NCBI GenBank assembly: GCA_027577415.1
Contig: JANBQS010000410.1
Coordinates: forward strand, 1 to 18,681
Direction: 5' to 3'
Source: Coemansia sp. RSA 922
Taxonomy: Eukaryota; Kickxellomycota; Kickxellomycetes; Kickxellales; Kickxellaceae
Length of the DNA stretch: 18,681 nucleotides
In this document: positions 16,161 through 18,681 of the stretch, piece after piece
How the letters are laid out: every line of letters starts with the position of its first letter
Position numbering within the stretch: position 1 is the stretch's first letter
Translations under genes and position numbers: made by a program
Notes under the pieces: generated by a model
What the model saw: only the letters and a program-made list of their open reading frames with translations
The model's database searches: none
Told to the model about the DNA's origin: nothing

Positions 16161-16169
16161 GGGGGGGGG
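16161..16169. repeat. G9 homopolymer in the NmrA-like leader
   Basis: Nine G on the plus strand (C9 in the transcript) about 35 bases upstream of the chosen start. It is prone to slippage, which disfavours it as coding sequence. Confidence 0.85.
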
Positions 16170-16328
16170 AAGTGGCAAGAAAAAATATTTGGAATGCAAA
16201 AGTAAAAGAAGCAAAGAACATCCTCACTCCGTGTTTGCAAATCAGAGAGAGGGGCTTCTATTTGGCTCCTGATGATATGCATATAGCTGCAATCTCACGC
16301 CCGGTTTAAAAATAACGAATCGGACGAG

Positions 16329-17390
16329 CTACTTGCTATAGGCACCCTGCGCAGTTGGGTCTTGGCTCGGGTACAAGGCAGAGTCGTTACGCGCGCCAGG
16401 CGGCAGAGGGATGCTGGCTCTTGTAGGTGGCTGTGAGCCAGTAGGAGCTGTGACTTCCTTACTAATCACATTGGCCTGTGCGAGTTCCGATTTAGGCCCC
16501 TTTGGCTTTGGCTTTCCCCAGGTCACTTTGAGCGACTTGTCCTTTATCGAGAACCCACTAAGCGCCGCCAGCGCAGCAGCCTCAGCTCCAGCGCGGTGCT
16601 TATAATTGATAAATGCGCAGTTGCCCTTTGGCACGACTACAACCGACTTTAATTCGCCGAACGCAATGAAATGGTCGCGCAAGTCGGCCTGGGTCACCGA
16701 CTGGTCCAGTCCCAGGACGAATAGAGATGTTATGCTCTTATCGTCAGGCGCGTCTAGTTTGTCCGTCTTGAGCGACCGTGCCAACATGCGTCGAGCCACG
16801 GGGTCGTTGTTGCCATGGTATCTGTCGACAATGTTCTGTTTTGCTAGCTCGGCATCTCCCTGTGGCATTTCGTGTCGGTAAGGGCACTCGTTGCCTCGAG
16901 TGCACTGGCCCTTGACAAAGAACGAGCAAATGTGGGGCCGGTTACGCTGGTAATAAGGGTCCTTGCGTGCCATGCGCTTGAGCATCTCGCGACCGGCTGG
17001 CTGGGCCTTCCCGCTGAAATCAGTCTGCTCGCCCATGACTTCCAAGTTGTTGGCCATCTTTGCCAAATAGTCCCGCCGATTCGACTCCTCCCTGGGCACT
17101 TCGTCCTGAATGCTCAGCGCCGTATCGCGAACTTGCACTGGTAAGCCATGCTCCAAGTCGAGGATACACGTTTGACAAACGTTCTTTAACTTTGCGCACG
17201 TCGGACAGATCTCGGTCTTTTTGTACCGCATACCGCGGCCAGGTAGCCACCGGAATATCGTAAATGCTCTGGCACAGACCTTGCACTCCTTCCCCAGCCG
17301 CTCCTTTGTCATCCGCACATAGGGGTTTTCTCCCAGACAAGTCTCGCAGAGGATCGGGAATTCGACGTCCTCTTCATTCGCAGAAGCCAT
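16329..17390 (-). CDS. RBM22: Pre-mRNA-splicing factor RBM22/SLT11 (Cwf5)
   Basis: 353 residues from ATG 17390. The N-terminal zinc module FPILCETCLGENPYVRMTKE (11-30) uses C15, C18, C36 and C39. KKTEICPTCAKLKNVCQTC (57-75) adds C62, C65, C72 and C75. A CCCH finger follows: C155, C163, C169 and H173 (ICSFFVKGQCTRGNECPYRH). An RRM spans about 221-292, with RNP2 LFVLGL and RNP1 GNCAFINY. The tail is Pro/Ala-rich. RBM22 contacts the U6 internal stem-loop and the intron in the activated spliceosome; in budding yeast the job is shared by Cwc2 and Ecm2. Homologues begin a little before the FPILC block, so start 17390 fits, whereas an in-frame ATG at 17498 would add 36 hydrophobic/basic residues. 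The N-terminal stub before FPILC is short, so a small upstream exon cannot be excluded. It is head-to-head with ALG2, 246 bases apart. Confidence 0.95.
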   Translation of the reverse strand: MASANEEDVEFPILCETCLGENPYVRMTKERLGKECKVCARAFTIFRWLPGRGMRYKKTEICPTCAKLKNVCQTCILDLEHGLPVQVRDTALSIQDEVPREESNRRDYLAKMANNLEVMGEQTDFSGKAQPAGREMLKRMARKDPYYQRNRPHICSFFVKGQCTRGNECPYRHEMPQGDAELAKQNIVDRYHGNNDPVARRMLARSLKTDKLDAPDDKSITSLFVLGLDQSVTQADLRDHFIAFGELKSVVVVPKGNCAFINYKHRAGAEAAALAALSGFSIKDKSLKVTWGKPKPKGPKSELAQANVISKEVTAPTGSQPPTRASIPLPPGARNDSALYPSQDPTAQGAYSK

Positions 17391-17636
17391 GTGTATACAA
17401 TGTGACTGGGTTTTAATACAGAAATATAAATGATTATGTAAGCGCAACTTTGGTAGAAATATCGATAATTTTTTAACGGCATTTGAATATATAGACATCT
17501 AATGTTATCTAACCAATATAGTGATTATGGGCTTGTAAACATGGACAAACTGTTGCCATGCGATGGTCTTCACCGAGCGTTCTTTCTCTTCTCTTCTCCT
17601 TGTCTTCTTTTTTATTGCCAACTTTGTTTTTTTATA
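17391..17636. promoter_or_regulatory. Divergent promoter between RBM22 and ALG2
   Basis: 246 bases between two divergent start codons. The ALG2 side ends in a pyrimidine tract (17576-17633) that reaches to within four bases of the ATG. The RBM22 side is AT-rich. No TATA box stands out. Confidence 0.45.
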
Positions 17637-18681
17637 ATGGTTAGACCACTGAATATCGCGTTTGTTCACCCGGACCTGGGCATAGGTGGTGCCGAGCGCC
17701 TGGTTGTCGATGCCGCCATTAGCTTGCAAAAGCGAGGACACAGGGTTGTCATCTACACCATGCACCACGACCTATCGCACTGCTTTGCCGAGACGCGCGA
17801 CGGCACCTTGGACGTGCGAGTAGGCGGAAACTGGCTTGTCCCTCAGTCTATTGGTGGTCGCTTCCACATCCTGTGCACAATCTTGCGCTCGCTGATGCTA
17901 GCTCGACAAATTGTCAACGACTCTGAGCAGTACGACGCCCTGTTTGTTGACCAGCTGTCAGCACCGATCCCCTTGCTCAAGTACACACATGCCCACATAT
18001 TCTTCTATTGCCATTTCCCAGACTATCTGCTGGCTCGAAGGGACTCGCTGGGGCAGAAGCTCTACCGCGCACCATTCGACTTGCTAGAGGAATTCACGAC
18101 TGGCGAGGCTGACGAGATTGTGGTCAACAGCCGGTTTACGCAAGAGACCTTTAGAAAGGCGTTCCCGCATCTCAGTAAGATTCCCAAGGTCTTATCACCT
18201 GCCCTGAACTTTGAAGCCTATGACAGGCCTGTAGATAGCGGCGATCCGCTACTCCGTGCTCTACGCACGGAAAAGTGCATCGTGTTGTCTATTAACCGCT
18301 TCGAGCGCAAAAAGGACATTGGACTGGCACTACAAGCCTTTGCCCTGTGCTTGCAGAGGAATTCCGCAACCGGGAATGGCGCTAAGCGCGCGGCAATCAA
18401 TAATTGTTGCTTGGTCGTCGCCGGAGGCTGGGATCCGCGTGTCTCCGAAAACACTCAATATCTCAAGGAACTAGACGCTCAGGCAAAGCAGCTGGGCCTG
18501 TGCACGCGCACGATTGCTCCCCAGAGGGCAAGCAAGGAGGCGCTCGCTTTGCTCCCAGACGGTGCTGTTGGCGCGCCGACTATTTTGGACGATGATGACG
18601 ATATCCCGACAGATCAACTGGCGTCGATCGATGTGCTTTTCCTTCCATCGTTTACGGAGAACCAGCGCGCCTTCTTGCTTT
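17637..18681 (+). CDS. ALG2: ALG2 alpha-1,3/1,6-mannosyltransferase, N-terminal part (partial, runs off right edge)
   Basis: Open from ATG 17637 to the window end, 348 residues without a stop (full-length family members are about 400-500). A GT4-type N-terminal domain starts NIAFVHPDLGIGGAERLVVDA (6-26). FFYCHFPDYLLARR (122-135), EEFTTGEADEIVVNSRFT (151-168) and VLSINRFERKKDIGLALQAF (217-236) follow, then VLFLPSFTENQRAFLL (333-348), all typical of ALG2. The enzyme adds the second and third mannoses (alpha-1,3 then alpha-1,6) to the dolichol-linked oligosaccharide on the cytosolic face of the ER. The GT4 EX7E motif and C-terminus lie beyond the edge. An acidic insert (DDDDD, 318-322) sits just before the FLPSFTENQRAFL block. 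The 5' leader is strongly pyrimidine-rich. Confidence 0.95.
   Translation, partial: MVRPLNIAFVHPDLGIGGAERLVVDAAISLQKRGHRVVIYTMHHDLSHCFAETRDGTLDVRVGGNWLVPQSIGGRFHILCTILRSLMLARQIVNDSEQYDALFVDQLSAPIPLLKYTHAHIFFYCHFPDYLLARRDSLGQKLYRAPFDLLEEFTTGEADEIVVNSRFTQETFRKAFPHLSKIPKVLSPALNFEAYDRPVDSGDPLLRALRTEKCIVLSINRFERKKDIGLALQAFALCLQRNSATGNGAKRAAINNCCLVVAGGWDPRVSENTQYLKELDAQAKQLGLCTRTIAPQRASKEALALLPDGAVGAPTILDDDDDIPTDQLASIDVLFLPSFTENQRAFLL

Noticed and set aside
1..18681. tRNA, rRNA, CRISPR or transposon genes
   Set aside because: No tRNA B-box with acceptor stem pairing, no rRNA-like stretches, no regular spaced repeats, and no transposase, integrase or reverse-transcriptase motifs were seen on reading both strands.

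Overview
The window looks like a gene-dense, intron-poor stretch of nuclear DNA from a fungus, most likely of the early-diverging 'zygomycete' grade. Kickxellomycotina-type fungi are my guess, but this is inferred from gene content and not proven. Evidence: fungal-style orthologues of SDO1, ISY1, RBM22, RRP17, ALG2 and hexokinase; short introns (84-108 nt) with GTAAGT donors and a TACTAAC-type branch point; pyrimidine-rich leaders; and a spliced AAA-ATPase-like (PF09820-type) gene of the sort I recall as expanded in early-diverging fungi. No prokaryotic operons, CRISPR arrays, tRNA or rRNA genes were seen.

Layout. 1-614 (-): 5' part of a secreted/ectodomain cysteine-rich membrane protein, cut by the window edge. 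615-1947: gene-poor AT-rich stretch with simple repeats. 1948-3795 (-): three-exon AAA-ATPase-like gene. 3796-4254: shared divergent promoter with an upstream ORF that overlaps the next start. 4255-8322 (+): intronless, highly divergent OB-fold protein, best read as the CST telomere-capping subunit CTC1. 8428-9207 (+): SDO1/SBDS. 9248-9989 (-): ISY1, whose first exon appears to contribute only the ATG. 9990-10270: divergent promoter with CCAAT and ACGTG motifs. 10271-11377 (+): HERP-like ER ubiquitin-like membrane protein. 11555-12394 (+): dienoyl-CoA isomerase. 12656-14053 (+): hexokinase. 14193-14942 (+): RRP17/NOL12. 15037-16128 (-): NmrA/isoflavone-reductase-like protein. 16329-17390 (-): RBM22/SLT11. 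17637-18681 (+): ALG2, cut by the right edge.

The genes do not form a cluster with one function; they are mostly housekeeping genes. Loose themes are ribosome biogenesis (SDO1, RRP17), the Prp19/NTC part of the spliceosome (ISY1, RBM22), the ER (HERP-like, ALG2), carbon metabolism (hexokinase, dienoyl-CoA isomerase) and telomeres (CTC1). The most notable items are the start-codon-only exon of ISY1, the CTC1 candidate, the spliced AAA-ATPase-like gene, and the unidentified cysteine-rich ectodomain gene at the left edge.
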